Both the position numbers and the translations under genes were made by a program. Below the pieces are notes generated by a model. It saw only the letters and a list, made by a program, of their open reading frames with translations. It was not told the origin of the DNA and ran no database searches. From assembly GCA_027214125.1 (NCBI GenBank), contig JAPWHF010000002.1, positions 357,082 to 421,081 of the forward strand: a stretch of DNA of 64,000 nt, read 5' to 3'. This document shows positions 32,084-42,258 of the stretch, piece after piece (position 1 is the stretch's first letter; every line of letters begins with the position of its first letter). The DNA is from Zoogloeaceae bacterium G21618-S1 (GTDB taxonomy: Bacteria > Pseudomonadota > Gammaproteobacteria > Burkholderiales > Rhodocyclaceae).

Positions 32084-33020
32084 AACTCATCAAACGCGCC
32101 TGGCGCTGTTCAACCAACTCCATCGGACTCAAGTCGGCCACCTGACGGAGCGAGTCAGCCAGTGCGCGCTTGAGCGTTTGCGCCATTGCGCGATGATTGC
32201 GGTGCGCGCCGCCCACCGGCTCGTTCACGATCTTGTCGATCAGGCCGAGCGCCTTCAGGCGGGCCGCGGTAATGCCCATGGTTTCAGCCGCCACCGAGGC
32301 CTGGTCCGCGCTCTTCCACAAAATGGAAGCGCAGCCTTCGGGGGAAATCACCGAGTAGGTGCTGTACTGAAGCATGTGCAGCTGGTCGGTCACGGCAATG
32401 GCCAGCGCGCCGCCCGAACCGCCTTCACCGATCACGGTGGAGATGATGGGCACCTTGAGCGATGCCATCACAAACAGGTTGTGACCGATGGCTTCGGACT
32501 GACCGCGTTCTTCAGCACCGATGCCCGGGTACGCCCCCGGCGTGTCGACAAAGGTGAACACCGGCATGGAAAACTTCTCGGCCAGTTTCATCAGGCGCAG
32601 CGCCTTGCGATAGCCCTCGGGCCGTGGCATGCCGAAGTTGCGATGAATCTTCTCTTTGGTATCGCGCCCTTTCTGGTGGCCGATCACCATGCACGACTGC
32701 CCGTTGAAGCGCGCCATGCCGCCTACGATGGCGTGGTCATCGGCAAAGCTGCGATCGCCGTGCAACTCCTGGAAATCGCTGAACATGTGTTCAACGTAAT
32801 CCAGCGTATAAGGGCGCTGCGGGTGACGTGCCACCTGCGCGATCTGCCACGGCGTCAGCTTGGCGTACAGGTCCTTGGTCTGGGCCTGACTCTTGGTTTC
32901 CAGGCGCGCGATCTCTTCGGAGATGTCGACGGCAGAATCGTCCTGCACGAAACGAAGCTCTTCAATCTTGGCTTCAAGCTCGGCGATGGGCTGTTCAAAA
33001 TCGAGGAATGTGGTCTTCAT
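32055..33020 (-). CDS. accA: Acetyl-CoA carboxylase carboxyltransferase subunit alpha
   Basis: A 321-residue subunit that, with AccD, transfers the carboxyl group from biotin-BCCP to acetyl-CoA to make malonyl-CoA. It has the family start [20 protein letters not shown], the crotonase-like core with [19 protein letters not shown] and [13 protein letters not shown], and [16 protein letters not shown]. Full length. accA-tilS adjacency is common in proteobacteria. Confidence 0.97.
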   Translation of the reverse strand: MKTTFLDFEQPIAELEAKIEELRFVQDDSAVDISEEIARLETKSQAQTKDLYAKLTPWQIAQVARHPQRPYTLDYVEHMFSDFQELHGDRSFADDHAIVGGMARFNGQSCMVIGHQKGRDTKEKIHRNFGMPRPEGYRKALRLMKLAEKFSMPVFTFVDTPGAYPGIGAEERGQSEAIGHNLFVMASLKVPIISTVIGEGGSGGALAIAVTDQLHMLQYSTYSVISPEGCASILWKSADQASVAAETMGITAARLKALGLIDKIVNEPVGGAHRNHRAMAQTLKRALADSLRQVADLSPMELVEQRQARLMSYGKFKEVAN

Positions 33021-33175
33021 CGAATCCGTCTTTAGCGTCGTTTAAAGGGCGCTATTGTACTCCTTACTGCCAACGCACAAACCAGCCCCCGCGCCATCGG
33101 CTCGCCCCGCGCCAAAATCCCGGGCACCTGCACACATTTCGAGCTGCCGTTCCCGCCGGGCAGAATCGACAGAAA

Positions 33176-33216
33176 TCGATTTAGATCAATGTTGTGCGCC
33201 GCCGCACGGCTAGAAT
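33176..33216 (+). promoter_or_regulatory. FNR-type class II promoter of feoAB
   Basis: TCGATTTAGATCAA (33176-33189) matches the FNR consensus at nine of ten fixed bases. A TAGAAT -10 hexamer follows at 33211-33216. A start site about 33223-33224 would place the FNR centre at -40.5 to -41.5, the canonical class II position. Anaerobic activation of ferrous iron uptake is well known in other proteobacteria. Confidence 0.7.
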
Positions 33217-33226
33217 GGAATCGTAG

Positions 33227-33241
33227 TGACAATTATTCTCG
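33227..33241 (+). promoter_or_regulatory. Fur-box-like site overlapping the feoAB transcription start region
   Basis: TGACAATTATTCTCG matches the 7-1-7 Fur core TGATAAT-N-ATTATCA at 12 of 15 positions. It lies just after the predicted start site and 8 bases before the feoA ATG, where Fur-Fe2+ would block transcription. Confidence 0.65.
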
Positions 33242-33249
33242 TTCCGATC

Positions 33250-33492
33250 ATGTGCGCACTTTCTGAACTTCAAACCGGGCAGGACGCCACCGTCGTCGGC
33301 TTGCGCGCCGACCACGATTTCGTCCAGCGCCTTCATGCGCTGGGCGTTCGCATCGGCCGCAGCGTGCGCATCATTCGGCGCGGCGCGCTGAATGGCCCCT
33401 TGCAATTACGCATCGGCACGACCGACATCATGCTCCGGCGCACCGAAGCCGCGCTGATCGACACCACCGAACCCGCCACGGCCCAAACTTGA
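33250..33492 (+). CDS. feoA: Ferrous iron transport protein A
   Basis: An 80-residue SH3-like cytoplasmic protein that supports FeoB. The family pattern L-xxL-xxGQDATVVGL...RLHALGVRIGRSVRIIRRG...LQLRIGTTDIMLRRTEA is visible throughout. I chose the ATG at 33250, since an upstream extension would run into the Fur box. The last bases form a TTGA overlap with feoB. Confidence 0.93.
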   Translation: MCALSELQTGQDATVVGLRADHDFVQRLHALGVRIGRSVRIIRRGALNGPLQLRIGTTDIMLRRTEAALIDTTEPATAQT

Positions 33493-35267
33493 AACGCATC
33501 GCCCTGCTGGGCATGCCCAATTGCGGCAAGTCCTCGCTATTCAACCGTGTCACCGGCGCCTCGGCGCGCATCGGCAACTGGCCCGGCATCACCGTCGACC
33601 TGATGCGCGCGCGCATCCTGCTCGGCAGCCACATGGTCGAAGTGGTCGACCTGCCCGGCATCTACGATCTGAATGGCTACACCGAAGACGAGCAGGTGGT
33701 GCGCGACTTCCTCTGCGCCCAACCGGTCGACTTGCTGATCATGGTCATCAACGCGGCGCAGGCCGAGCGACAACTGCGCCTCTTCCTGCAGGCACGCACC
33801 CTCGGCGTGCCAATCGTGGTGCTGTTCAACATGGCGGACGAAGCACGTCGCCTCGGTATCAACATTGACCGCGACGCCTTCACCGAACACACGGGCTTTT
33901 CCGCCCACAGCATCAGCGCCAAGTTTGGTGATGGCGTGCCCCAGGCACTCGCGCAAATTGGCCACATGCTGGGCAACACCGTGCCGAGCATGCCCTCTTT
34001 TGATGCACTAGCCGACGCCGATCTCGAGCACGCACTTGATCAACTCGCGCACCAGAGCATCGACACGCCAGTCACCCTCTCGGCCCGGCACACCGATCGC
34101 ATCGACCGCGCGGCCCTGCATCCGGTGCTTGGCCCGGTGCTGTTCATTGCCGCCATGGCGCTGGTCTTCAACGCCGTCTTCCTGCTCGGCGCGCCGCTTC
34201 AAGAGGGCATCGGCGCGGCCTTCGACTGGCTGCGCAGCGCCGCGCTCGTGCCATTGCTCGCCCCCCTGCCCGCCTGGGCCAGCGGCTTTCTGATCGAAGG
34301 CATTTACAACGGCGTCAGCACCGTCGCCACCTTCGTCCCGCTGATCGTGCTGTTCTTCTTCCTGATGGCCCTGGTCGAAGACTCCGGCTACCTCTCTCGC
34401 GCGGCTTTTCTGATGGACGCATTCATGTCGCGCCTCGGCCTCGACGGGCGCAGCTTCGTCATGCTGGTGATGGGTTTCGGCTGCAATGTCCCGGCCCTGA
34501 TGGGCACCCGCATCATGCGTGCGCGGCCGTTGCGCCTGCTGACGATGCTAACCATTCCGCTGTCGCTGTGCTCGGCGCGGCTGCAGGTTTTCCTGTTCAT
34601 CGGCGCGGCGATCTTCCCGGCCGTGTGGGCACCGTGGGCGCTACTCAGCCTCTACCTCTTCAGCATCGCCGCCGCCGTGCTCACCGCCTGGCTGTTTCGC
34701 AAGAAATTCGCCAGCCGCGAGCCCTTCGCGCTGGAGCTGCCGCCCTATCGCCTGCCCACCGCACGCCATGTGCTGCTGCGCGGTTGGCACGAAGTGCGTC
34801 ACTTCGTGCATCGCGCCAGCCGCTTTATCGTCGCCGGCGTTGCGCTGGTTTGGTTGCTCACCCATCTACCGGTCGGTGTCGACGCCGCCAGCACCGCGTC
34901 CTGGGCCGGACAGATCGGCAGCTGGCTCCAACCGCTACTGAGCCCCATCGGTATCGACGCGCAGCTCACCCTCGCGCTGCTCTTCGGCTTTGTTGCCAAA
35001 GAAGTCATGATCGGCGCCATGGCGGTCATCTTCGGCCAGGAAACCAGCGCGCTCGGCGACACGCTCGCGCAGCACATGAACATTGCGCAGGCCTACAGCT
35101 TCATGCTCTTCACGCTGTTGTACACACCCTGCCTGTCGACACTCGCCACGCTGCAAAGCGAATCGCGCGACTGGCGCTTTACCACGCTCGCCGTCGCATG
35201 GCCGCTGGCCTTGGCGTGGGGTGTGGCCTGGCTCGCCTACACCGGACTTTCCGCACTGGCGCATTGA
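33489..35267 (+). CDS. feoB: Ferrous iron transport protein B (GTPase-coupled permease)
   Basis: A 592-residue inner-membrane Fe2+ transporter. The N-terminal G domain shows G1 GMPNCGKSS, the GNWPGITVD switch, G3 DLPG and G4 NMAD. A helical regulatory domain and about eight membrane helices follow, with the two Gate motifs (FLLGAPLQ region, MGFGCNVPALMGTR near residue 330, and the later GFVAKEVMIGAMAVIFG). It is shorter than the E. coli protein (773 residues) because the C-terminal cytoplasmic part is missing, as in many betaproteobacteria. The start is a TTG overlapping the feoA stop, so it depends on coupled translation. Confidence 0.93.
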   Translation: MKRIALLGMPNCGKSSLFNRVTGASARIGNWPGITVDLMRARILLGSHMVEVVDLPGIYDLNGYTEDEQVVRDFLCAQPVDLLIMVINAAQAERQLRLFLQARTLGVPIVVLFNMADEARRLGINIDRDAFTEHTGFSAHSISAKFGDGVPQALAQIGHMLGNTVPSMPSFDALADADLEHALDQLAHQSIDTPVTLSARHTDRIDRAALHPVLGPVLFIAAMALVFNAVFLLGAPLQEGIGAAFDWLRSAALVPLLAPLPAWASGFLIEGIYNGVSTVATFVPLIVLFFFLMALVEDSGYLSRAAFLMDAFMSRLGLDGRSFVMLVMGFGCNVPALMGTRIMRARPLRLLTMLTIPLSLCSARLQVFLFIGAAIFPAVWAPWALLSLYLFSIAAAVLTAWLFRKKFASREPFALELPPYRLPTARHVLLRGWHEVRHFVHRASRFIVAGVALVWLLTHLPVGVDAASTASWAGQIGSWLQPLLSPIGIDAQLTLALLFGFVAKEVMIGAMAVIFGQETSALGDTLAQHMNIAQAYSFMLFTLLYTPCLSTLATLQSESRDWRFTTLAVAWPLALAWGVAWLAYTGLSALAH

Positions 35268-35329
35268 GACAGCATCTGCAACGCAGCAGGACGACGGAAT
35301 ACGGACGTGCGTTCGCGCCTCGCCCCGAT

Positions 35330-38300
35330 TCACTGCCGCCCACGCAACCGCGGCACAACAACCTCCCAGTGCTCACAACGCACCGTGGCCATGAACGCCG
35401 GCTCGGTGTCCTCTTTGTAGCGTGTAACGATGCCCGCAACCTCGCAGCTTTCCGGTGCGAGCGCCAGTCTGAAGGACTTTGCCGTCCGCCCCACCCGATT
35501 GCCCTCACGGTCGACAATCAAGAGCCGGTCTCCGTCCGGTCGCAATTCCAGCGGATCGCCAGGGTTGAGCTTGCGGATCGCATCGTGGACTGGCGCACCA
35601 GTGCGCAGCCGGCCCGCAAAACCAAGGTCAACATCCCCAAGCGACAGCGTCTGGTACCGAACATCCAAGGCCGGATCAGGCGCGCCTTCAAAACGACGGG
35701 TCTGAACACAAGGGGCGAGCGTGGAGACAAATGGGTTGCCGGGCGCGAAATCGCACAACGTCAGCGTTTCCTCCGCCCGTGTCATTCCCACGTAGTAGAG
35801 CCTCCGGCCTTCCTCCACCTGCTCGGCGGCCACGTCCCACTGTCCGTCGAGCAAGGCGACATGGCGAAACTCCAGCCCCTTGGCGGCGTGAACGGTACCC
35901 AGAAAAAGCCCGGGCTGCCGTTGCTGGCGCATCTCTCGCGCATAGTCGTAGAGCCAGTTGATCACGGTCGCGGGGGCAAGCTGACACGCCCCGTATTCAA
36001 CCGCCAGTTGCTCAAAGGCGAGTTCGAAGAATTGGCACCAAACCGAGTCAAGCGCCTGTTTCCGCACGAGCCCTGCGACCGCCGACACGTCCAGCGAAAC
36101 CTCATCGACAGACCGCAGCTGCGTGACAAGTCGAACAAATGGCCGCAGACGCGCCAGTGGCAGCGCGCCTTGTTTGTCCGACGCCAGGAAATAAGGAATA
36201 CCGCGCTGCTCGCACATGGCCTGTAGCGGCCAGAGGTAGCGATGGCTGCGCGCAAGCACCGCAAAGCCCTGCCAGTCGTCCCGTCCTTCCAGAGCGCCCA
36301 GCCGGTGAAGCTCAGCCATCACGGCTTGCGCCTGTAGATTTCCGCTCGCACGGTCGCCCTCCGGGAGCCATATACGGAGCACCTCTCCATGCCGCTCTTT
36401 GTCGATTTCGCGCCACGCCCCGCCTTCAGGGTGATCGGTCCGGGCCTGATCAATGCGGATCGGCTGCTCGGCTTTTAGCCGCGCGCCGTTTTGTTCGATC
36501 AGCAGGTTCGACGCCAAAATGATGGCGCGGCTGGAGCGGTAGTTTTCAACGAGATAGCTGACCTCTGCTGCGTACTCCTCACAAAAGCGCTCAATATGCC
36601 GGTTGCTGCCCCCGCGCCACTGGTAGATATTCTGGTCATCGTCGCCCACCGCCAGAATGCACAAGTCCCCCTCCTGCTCGCCGTAGCGCCTGGACAGCCC
36701 GCTGACGAGTCGATATTGGCGATCGTCGATGTCCTGGTACTCATCGACCAGAATGTAGCGATAGCCTTGCAGCAGGCGTTCGCGCAGATCATCGTCGCCT
36801 TCAACGAGCGTGCGCCCTTCCAGCAGATCCGCCGCCCGGTCGAGGATGGCGTCGAGCTCACCCTCCTCCACCTTGTCCCGACGATCAAAACTCGTCCCGG
36901 TCAGGCGCATCGCCATGGCGTGGTAGGTCAGTACGGTCAGCCCCACGGCATCGTTGCCGACCAGCGCGAAGAGCCGCGTGCGGATCTCGTTGGCTGCGTG
37001 ACGATTAAACGTCAGCGCAATAATCGCCGAAGCGGGCACGCGCCGCACACGCAGCAAATAGGCAATGCGATGCACGACAAGGCGTGTCTTGCCCGATCCA
37101 GGCCCAGCAAGCACCAGGCGGTTGCGATCCTGGTGCTCCGTCACGATGGCTTTTTGCGTGGCATTGAGCGAATCGGTGATCGCCTTCCAGGACCCCTCGC
37201 TGGTGGCAAGCTGAAGAATGTCTTCCTTGCCCTGGAAATACTGCCCCAGAAAGCTGTCCTTGCTGCAGGTGAAGTACTGCATGATCAGGCGCAGTGCATC
37301 GGCCATTTCCCGAACGGCAACTTCCGCGTATTCCCGCATCACGTGCACCTGGATGCGGCGCTCCCGGTAGTGTTCGTCCAGGCGCTGAAAATCATCCTTC
37401 ACGTAGCGCTGACCGTGCTTGTCCGGGTTGATGTCGATGGTCATAGCTCGCCGCATCACGGTCATACCATGGTTGAGCGTCAGGATCTCCTGGTGGTGGA
37501 GGTATAGCAGCACATGCTCAAGCGCCTTCAGCCGCTGCTCCGGTTTGATCGTGGCGTTGAGCTCGAGGTCGCCCGCGAGCAAGTTTTGCAGCTCACCGAA
37601 AGTAGTGTTGACGAGCAAATCCTTGCCGCGCTGATTCGGCGGCAGCTTGGCCAGCAAAAACGGCAACAACACGGCCGCGATCCGGCGCCGCTTCTCCCCC
37701 AGGCCTTCGATTTGCGACCACGTATACCCACCCCGTATCCGCAGCTTGAGGTAGTCGCGATTCAATTGCCGAAGCTCAAAGCTGCTGCGCTGCTGGCTGT
37801 CACCGTCGCGGTCCAGCGCCAAGCTGTGCAACAGGCGGGAGACATGTAAGGGCAGCACATCGGATTGCCCGCAGCGCTCGCGCAATTGGGCTGTCAGTGG
37901 CGGCAAATTCACGTCCTGCCACGTGCCATCATCTGCGTCAGGCGCCAGTTCGCGTAGCGCCGAGAACAACGCAGCCTCCAGTTGCAAGCAGTTTTTTAAG
38001 CGCTCGCTGGATGCGCCCGCCATACCGTAGCGCAGGTAAATCGTCAGCTGAGAATCGTTTTCCAGCAGGCCAAGGGCTTCGAGTTGCCGGAGTGCGCCGC
38101 TGACCTCCTCGCTGGTCTGCTCGGTCAGTTGCATCAATTGGTCAGTGTTGATGCGCTCATCCGCGTCGGCGGCGTACAGGTAACGCAAAATCGCCCGAAA
38201 CTCCTCGCACCGCCGCTCTGGCAAACGCGCGCGTTCAAGCCGTGCCTCCGCCGCCTCTTCACTCAAGCAAAGCCGGGCAGGAAAAACCCTGGTGTGATTC

Positions 38301-40459
38301 TCCTCACGCCGGAGAAACTGGCCACGCTCCAACCAGGCAATCGCGGTAACCACCTTGGTTTCAGCGTCGCGATCATCCGCCTCAAAGGTGGTCTGCACCG
38401 CATCATCCTGCAGAATCTCACCGGCGGTAATCACCAGCTGCCCCCCCTTGCGCCGAGCGGCCTCAAAGCGAAGCTTCTTGAGAATCTGTTGAATGTCCTT
38501 GTAGCTCAGGCGGGAGCGTTCGCTCAGGCCAAACTGAGACTCAATGTCTTGCGGGTCGTAGAGCAACACGCAACGCGCGTCATCCTGATCCCGCCCCGCC
38601 CGGCCGGCCTCCTGCAGATAGTTCTCGAGCGAACCGGGGATATCGGCATGAATGACCAGCCGCACATCTTGCTTGTCCACCCCCATCCCGAAGGCGTTGG
38701 TCGCAACAATCACTCGCAGACCGCCGCGAATGAAGTCCTCCTGGATATCCTTCTTTTCGTGCGGCTGCAGCCCGGCGTGAAAGTACTTGCAAGCCCAATT
38801 CTGGCCGATCAGGAAATCAGCCAGATCTTCCGCCTTCTTCCGGCTGGACACGAACACCACCGCGCCACCCTCGCGCGCCAGCAACTCATCGGCAAGCAAC
38901 TGGTGGGTACGTGCGAACTTCTCGCCCGCATTGACGGGAAACACTTCGAAATGCAGATTGGGGCGCTCCGGCGTGCCGATGAACGACTTGAAGCTGACAC
39001 CGAGTTCATCGAGGAAATGCGCGCGAATATCCTCCAGCACATCCTGTTTGGCGGTGGCGGTAAAACACCCAATCGGCGCAAGTTTGCCCGCGCCCGAAAA
39101 CTCGCGGATGAAACGTGCAGCGTACAAATAGTCCGGCCGAAAATCATTGCCCCATTTCGACAAACAGTGCGCCTCATCGAAGATCCAGGCACCGATCTGC
39201 CGGTTCGCGATGGCCCGTCGGAACGCCTTGTTGCGGAACTGCTCAGGTGACACCAGCAAGATGCCCACGTCGCCGAGTTGGATCTTTTCGAGCACATCCG
39301 CGCGCTCCGGCATGGTCAGCAGCCCGTTCAATGCCGCAGCGCATTGCACGTTACGCGCCAGCAAACCATCAACCTGGTCCTTCATCAGCGACTGCAGGGG
39401 AGAAATGATCACCGTCAGGCTACCGTTGCGGTGATAGCGATTCAGCGCCGGTAGCTGATAGCAAATGGACTTCCCCCCACCCGTCGCGAGCACCGCCAGC
39501 ACCGACTCGCCACGCATGCCGGCAAGCACAATGTCGTGCTGCGCGCTCTGCCCCGCCGCCTCGTAACGAAAATCGTCAAACCCGAAGTAGCGTTTGAGCT
39601 CCCGCCGGGGGTCGTGGGTCGTGCTGCAATACGAGCAGGCCGGGTCATCACAGGGGCGGTCGCGCAGCTCGGCAATCAATTGTCCAACGGCCGGAAACTG
39701 GTGTCGAACCCACGGCGCGAGCACCGAGTTGCCACCGGACACGCTCAACCAGGCAAGCACATAGGCGATCGACCAGTGAAGCTCGGTTTGCTGCAGGTCT
39801 TGCTCGATCAACCGACCGAGTCGAACGCTGCACACCTTCAGCGCCCGGGACAGCGCCGGATCAGTCTCAGCAAGCAGCAAAGGGATACGCTGCGCGACAT
39901 TCGCTATCGACAACGGCGCCTGCCGAGTCAGAGAAAACACGAAGTTACCCAGCCCCGGGCCGGTGCGAGGTGCAATCAAAGCCTGATAGCAAAGCAATTC
40001 ATCCGCGTTGCTCTCAAACAGTTTCGCAAAAGCCGCTTGCTGATCGGCAAAAAGCGTCAGCGTGGCACGGCAATCCGACAACGGCGAATTCAGGCTATCG
40101 CGGATCAGTTTGTAGTCTTTGATCAGCCGATGATACGGATTCTGCGGAAACGCCAAGGGCGACAATCGCAGCGTATCAATTACCGGCAGCTGCAACGCCG
40201 CCGACGCGGGGGCCGCCGAGCGCAACACCGGCAAATCGTGCGCAACGAGATTGTGGCCGAGAATGAAACTCGCCCCCTCGCACATACGCTCCAGTCGCGC
40301 CAGCGCCGCATCGAGCCGCTTGCCCGTATTGACTTCAAGGGTTTCGCCCGTGTCCGGCCGAAGGGCCCCGATCTTGATGATTTGCTCTGGCGCACCGCCC
40401 CGCGGCGGCACGGTTTCCAGATCAAGAACCAGGCATTTGGGCTGCGTTAATTGCGCCAT
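35330..40459 (-). CDS. Triple-domain enzyme: DnaQ-type exonuclease, RecQ helicase and UvrD-type helicase
   Basis: A 1709-residue protein with three enzymatic units. Residues 1-180 look like a DEDD exonuclease (first acidic pair D13/E15 in LVLDLET; H69-N-L-V-A-H-D). A Cys/His cluster lies near 270-282. Residues about 290-700 form a RecQ helicase: Walker A LATGGGKS (324-331), DEAH (428-431), TATA, and AFGMGVDKQDVR with QEAGRAGRD. Residues about 1095-1650 form a superfamily 1A helicase: AGPGSGKT (1118-1125), DEYQD (1239-1243), GDDDQNIYQWRGG and GTVHAAKGLEF. The start at 40459 gives a proper exonuclease N-terminus. It is probably a repair or defence enzyme; it lies divergent from an ABC-3C system. 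Confidence 0.88.
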   Translation of the reverse strand: MAQLTQPKCLVLDLETVPPRGGAPEQIIKIGALRPDTGETLEVNTGKRLDAALARLERMCEGASFILGHNLVAHDLPVLRSAAPASAALQLPVIDTLRLSPLAFPQNPYHRLIKDYKLIRDSLNSPLSDCRATLTLFADQQAAFAKLFESNADELLCYQALIAPRTGPGLGNFVFSLTRQAPLSIANVAQRIPLLLAETDPALSRALKVCSVRLGRLIEQDLQQTELHWSIAYVLAWLSVSGGNSVLAPWVRHQFPAVGQLIAELRDRPCDDPACSYCSTTHDPRRELKRYFGFDDFRYEAAGQSAQHDIVLAGMRGESVLAVLATGGGKSICYQLPALNRYHRNGSLTVIISPLQSLMKDQVDGLLARNVQCAAALNGLLTMPERADVLEKIQLGDVGILLVSPEQFRNKAFRRAIANRQIGAWIFDEAHCLSKWGNDFRPDYLYAARFIREFSGAGKLAPIGCFTATAKQDVLEDIRAHFLDELGVSFKSFIGTPERPNLHFEVFPVNAGEKFARTHQLLADELLAREGGAVVFVSSRKKAEDLADFLIGQNWACKYFHAGLQPHEKKDIQEDFIRGGLRVIVATNAFGMGVDKQDVRLVIHADIPGSLENYLQEAGRAGRDQDDARCVLLYDPQDIESQFGLSERSRLSYKDIQQILKKLRFEAARRKGGQLVITAGEILQDDAVQTTFEADDRDAETKVVTAIAWLERGQFLRREENHTRVFPARLCLSEEAAEARLERARLPERRCEEFRAILRYLYAADADERINTDQLMQLTEQTSEEVSGALRQLEALGLLENDSQLTIYLRYGMAGASSERLKNCLQLEAALFSALRELAPDADDGTWQDVNLPPLTAQLRERCGQSDVLPLHVSRLLHSLALDRDGDSQQRSSFELRQLNRDYLKLRIRGGYTWSQIEGLGEKRRRIAAVLLPFLLAKLPPNQRGKDLLVNTTFGELQNLLAGDLELNATIKPEQRLKALEHVLLYLHHQEILTLNHGMTVMRRAMTIDINPDKHGQRYVKDDFQRLDEHYRERRIQVHVMREYAEVAVREMADALRLIMQYFTCSKDSFLGQYFQGKEDILQLATSEGSWKAITDSLNATQKAIVTEHQDRNRLVLAGPGSGKTRLVVHRIAYLLRVRRVPASAIIALTFNRHAANEIRTRLFALVGNDAVGLTVLTYHAMAMRLTGTSFDRRDKVEEGELDAILDRAADLLEGRTLVEGDDDLRERLLQGYRYILVDEYQDIDDRQYRLVSGLSRRYGEQEGDLCILAVGDDDQNIYQWRGGSNRHIERFCEEYAAEVSYLVENYRSSRAIILASNLLIEQNGARLKAEQPIRIDQARTDHPEGGAWREIDKERHGEVLRIWLPEGDRASGNLQAQAVMAELHRLGALEGRDDWQGFAVLARSHRYLWPLQAMCEQRGIPYFLASDKQGALPLARLRPFVRLVTQLRSVDEVSLDVSAVAGLVRKQALDSVWCQFFELAFEQLAVEYGACQLAPATVINWLYDYAREMRQQRQPGLFLGTVHAAKGLEFRHVALLDGQWDVAAEQVEEGRRLYYVGMTRAEETLTLCDFAPGNPFVSTLAPCVQTRRFEGAPDPALDVRYQTLSLGDVDLGFAGRLRTGAPVHDAIRKLNPGDPLELRPDGDRLLIVDREGNRVGRTAKSFRLALAPESCEVAGIVTRYKEDTEPAFMATVRCEHWEVVVPRLRGRQ

Positions 40460-41058
40460 TCGATGCTCTGTCGCTCGCCTCGGCAGGGTTGACGTTGATA
40501 CAGACACCGCACAATCCAACACGCAGCAAGCACGATGCGCCGGCATCTGCAGACAATCCCGCATGATAACGACGTTTCAACCGTCATGACGAAGATAGTC
40601 GCCAAGGGTCTCCGGCAATGATGCAATGCATGCGGCGGTGGAATCGTCACAGCGCTCGTCTCGCATGCGTGCCATGAGCACGCTGGCCCTTCTACTGACG
40701 GCGCCGGCCTGGCGCTTGGCCGTCGCCGAGCGGCAGTCCGATTGGGCGCTTTGATTATGAGATACAGCGGCTCTTCGGCCAAAGCAGCCGTTGGCATGAT
40801 CAAAGAAGAATGGCCGGTTCTGAGTTCAGACCGGCGGTAATTATCCCGTATGTATTGGCACTGCCGAGCAATGACTGCCTAGGTGTAAGAATCAATGGTG
40901 CCGAGTTGGAAGAAGCCATCAGGCGGATACCTGCTACCTGAGTAGGTGGGAAAGGCTCTGGTTGCTTGAGTCGCTGTACAACCACAGCAAGGCCATCTAT
41001 TACACTTCTTCCGGTCTTGGTAGTATGCGAAGGGAATCACTTTTATCAGGGGGTGACA
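40460..41058. other. 599-base intergenic region between the triple-domain helicase and the ABC-3C operon
   Basis: No convincing gene is visible; the short frames here lack coding features. A hairpin GCCGGT-CTGA / TCAG-ACCGGC (40813-40835, one bulged base) has no T-run and could be an operator or a relic. The right part, from about 40840, becomes A+T-richer, which probably marks the left border of transferred DNA. Promoters for both divergent units must lie here, but no strong hexamer pair is visible. Confidence 0.45.
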
Positions 41059-42258
41059 ATGACGACGTTTTCAGCGGGGCCTCAAGCGCTTGGCTATTTC
41101 TATCAGGCTCGAGTCGCTCTCTCCCTCCTGCTGGAATCCCCTGACGAAGCCCGGCTGAGGGTTGAGGCGCTCGACGACATCGAGATTTCAGATGCTGTCA
41201 GCACCGGGTCTCTTTCGCTGGTCCAGCTAAAGCATCACACGGGTGACACCACTCTGACAGATGCGAGCGCAGATCTGTGGAAGAGCTTGCGCGTTTGGTC
41301 CGAGCAAGCAAAGTCCACGAAATTCGTCCTTGATAACGCCAAAATAATTCTCTTCACGACCGCAAAGATCACTGCGGGCAGCATTGCGTCGTTGTTGGGT
41401 GATATGAAACGAGATGTCAATGAGGCCGAGAAGAAGCTCTTAGACGTCGCGTCAAAATCCGACAATCAATCGCTGAAAAAAGCCTTTGAGGCGTTCAAGG
41501 GACTGACTGATAGTCAAAGAAAAGCACTCTTGGCGACTATCCATATCGTTGGTACCCAGCCTGATATTTCAGGGATAAAGAAAAAAATTAATCAGCAGTT
41601 GCGACTCGCTGTGCGAGCCGAACACTTGGCGCCGTTCTCAGAGAGAGTAGAAGGTTGGTGGAACGACAAAGTCATACTACACTTGCTTGCGAAGGAACCT
41701 CGGTACGCTGATGGAATTACGGGCTTTGAGTTGCACGAGTTTGTTGCTTCGGTGGCGGAGACTTTCCATGACGGGAGTCTTCCAATTGACTACGACGACC
41801 TAGGCATGGCCGACGATGAGGTCGAAGCAAATCGCAGCAGGCAGTATGTTAAGCAGCTAGAGGCGATAAACACGCCCGCCAGGGCGATCCAAAAAGCGAT
41901 ATTCGACTACCACCGTGCCTACAATCAACGTCACAGGTGGCTACGGGATAGCCTCATTTTCCCTGAAGAACTGGAAAAATATGAGGAGCGGTTGTGCGAC
42001 GAGTGGGAGCGTTACTTTGACCATAACTTTTCGTTCGTCGACGCCGCAGATAGTCAGGCGCTGATAACGGCAGGAAAAGCGATTCTTCGGTGGGCGGAAC
42101 TGGAGTGCGACCTCCGGATCAGGCCTCGAGTGGAGGCCGAATTCGTGAGACGCGGGAGTTTCCATATTCTTGCCGAGAAGGACCCTCCGGATGTCTGTTG
42201 GCATCCAAAGTTTGCTGATCTGATGACACAGACCATGACCGCGGCGGCGGCCACATGA
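41059..42258 (+). CDS. ABC-3C system first component, putative restriction-endonuclease-like effector
   Basis: A 399-residue protein. The N-terminus (MTTFSAGPQALGYFYQARVA) opens into a pattern typical of PD-(D/E)XK nuclease folds: acidic residues in EALDDIEI (36-42), then VQLKHH (55-60), the Q-x-K core motif. The rest is helical with no known domain I can name. It is followed, with ATGA overlaps, by a middle component and a DUF3732-type ATPase, the organisation of ABC three-component (ABC-3C) conflict systems. By position it would be the effector. The ATG at 41059 has a good GGGGG-type ribosome site. The nuclease activity is inferred. Confidence 0.75.
   Translation: MTTFSAGPQALGYFYQARVALSLLLESPDEARLRVEALDDIEISDAVSTGSLSLVQLKHHTGDTTLTDASADLWKSLRVWSEQAKSTKFVLDNAKIILFTTAKITAGSIASLLGDMKRDVNEAEKKLLDVASKSDNQSLKKAFEAFKGLTDSQRKALLATIHIVGTQPDISGIKKKINQQLRLAVRAEHLAPFSERVEGWWNDKVILHLLAKEPRYADGITGFELHEFVASVAETFHDGSLPIDYDDLGMADDEVEANRSRQYVKQLEAINTPARAIQKAIFDYHRAYNQRHRWLRDSLIFPEELEKYEERLCDEWERYFDHNFSFVDAADSQALITAGKAILRWAELECDLRIRPRVEAEFVRRGSFHILAEKDPPDVCWHPKFADLMTQTMTAAAAT

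Noticed and set aside
40447..40803. A 118-codon minus-strand frame upstream of the triple-domain helicase
   Set aside because: No family pattern, Arg/Cys-rich shadow-like composition, and it overlaps the helicase start. Treated as intergenic.
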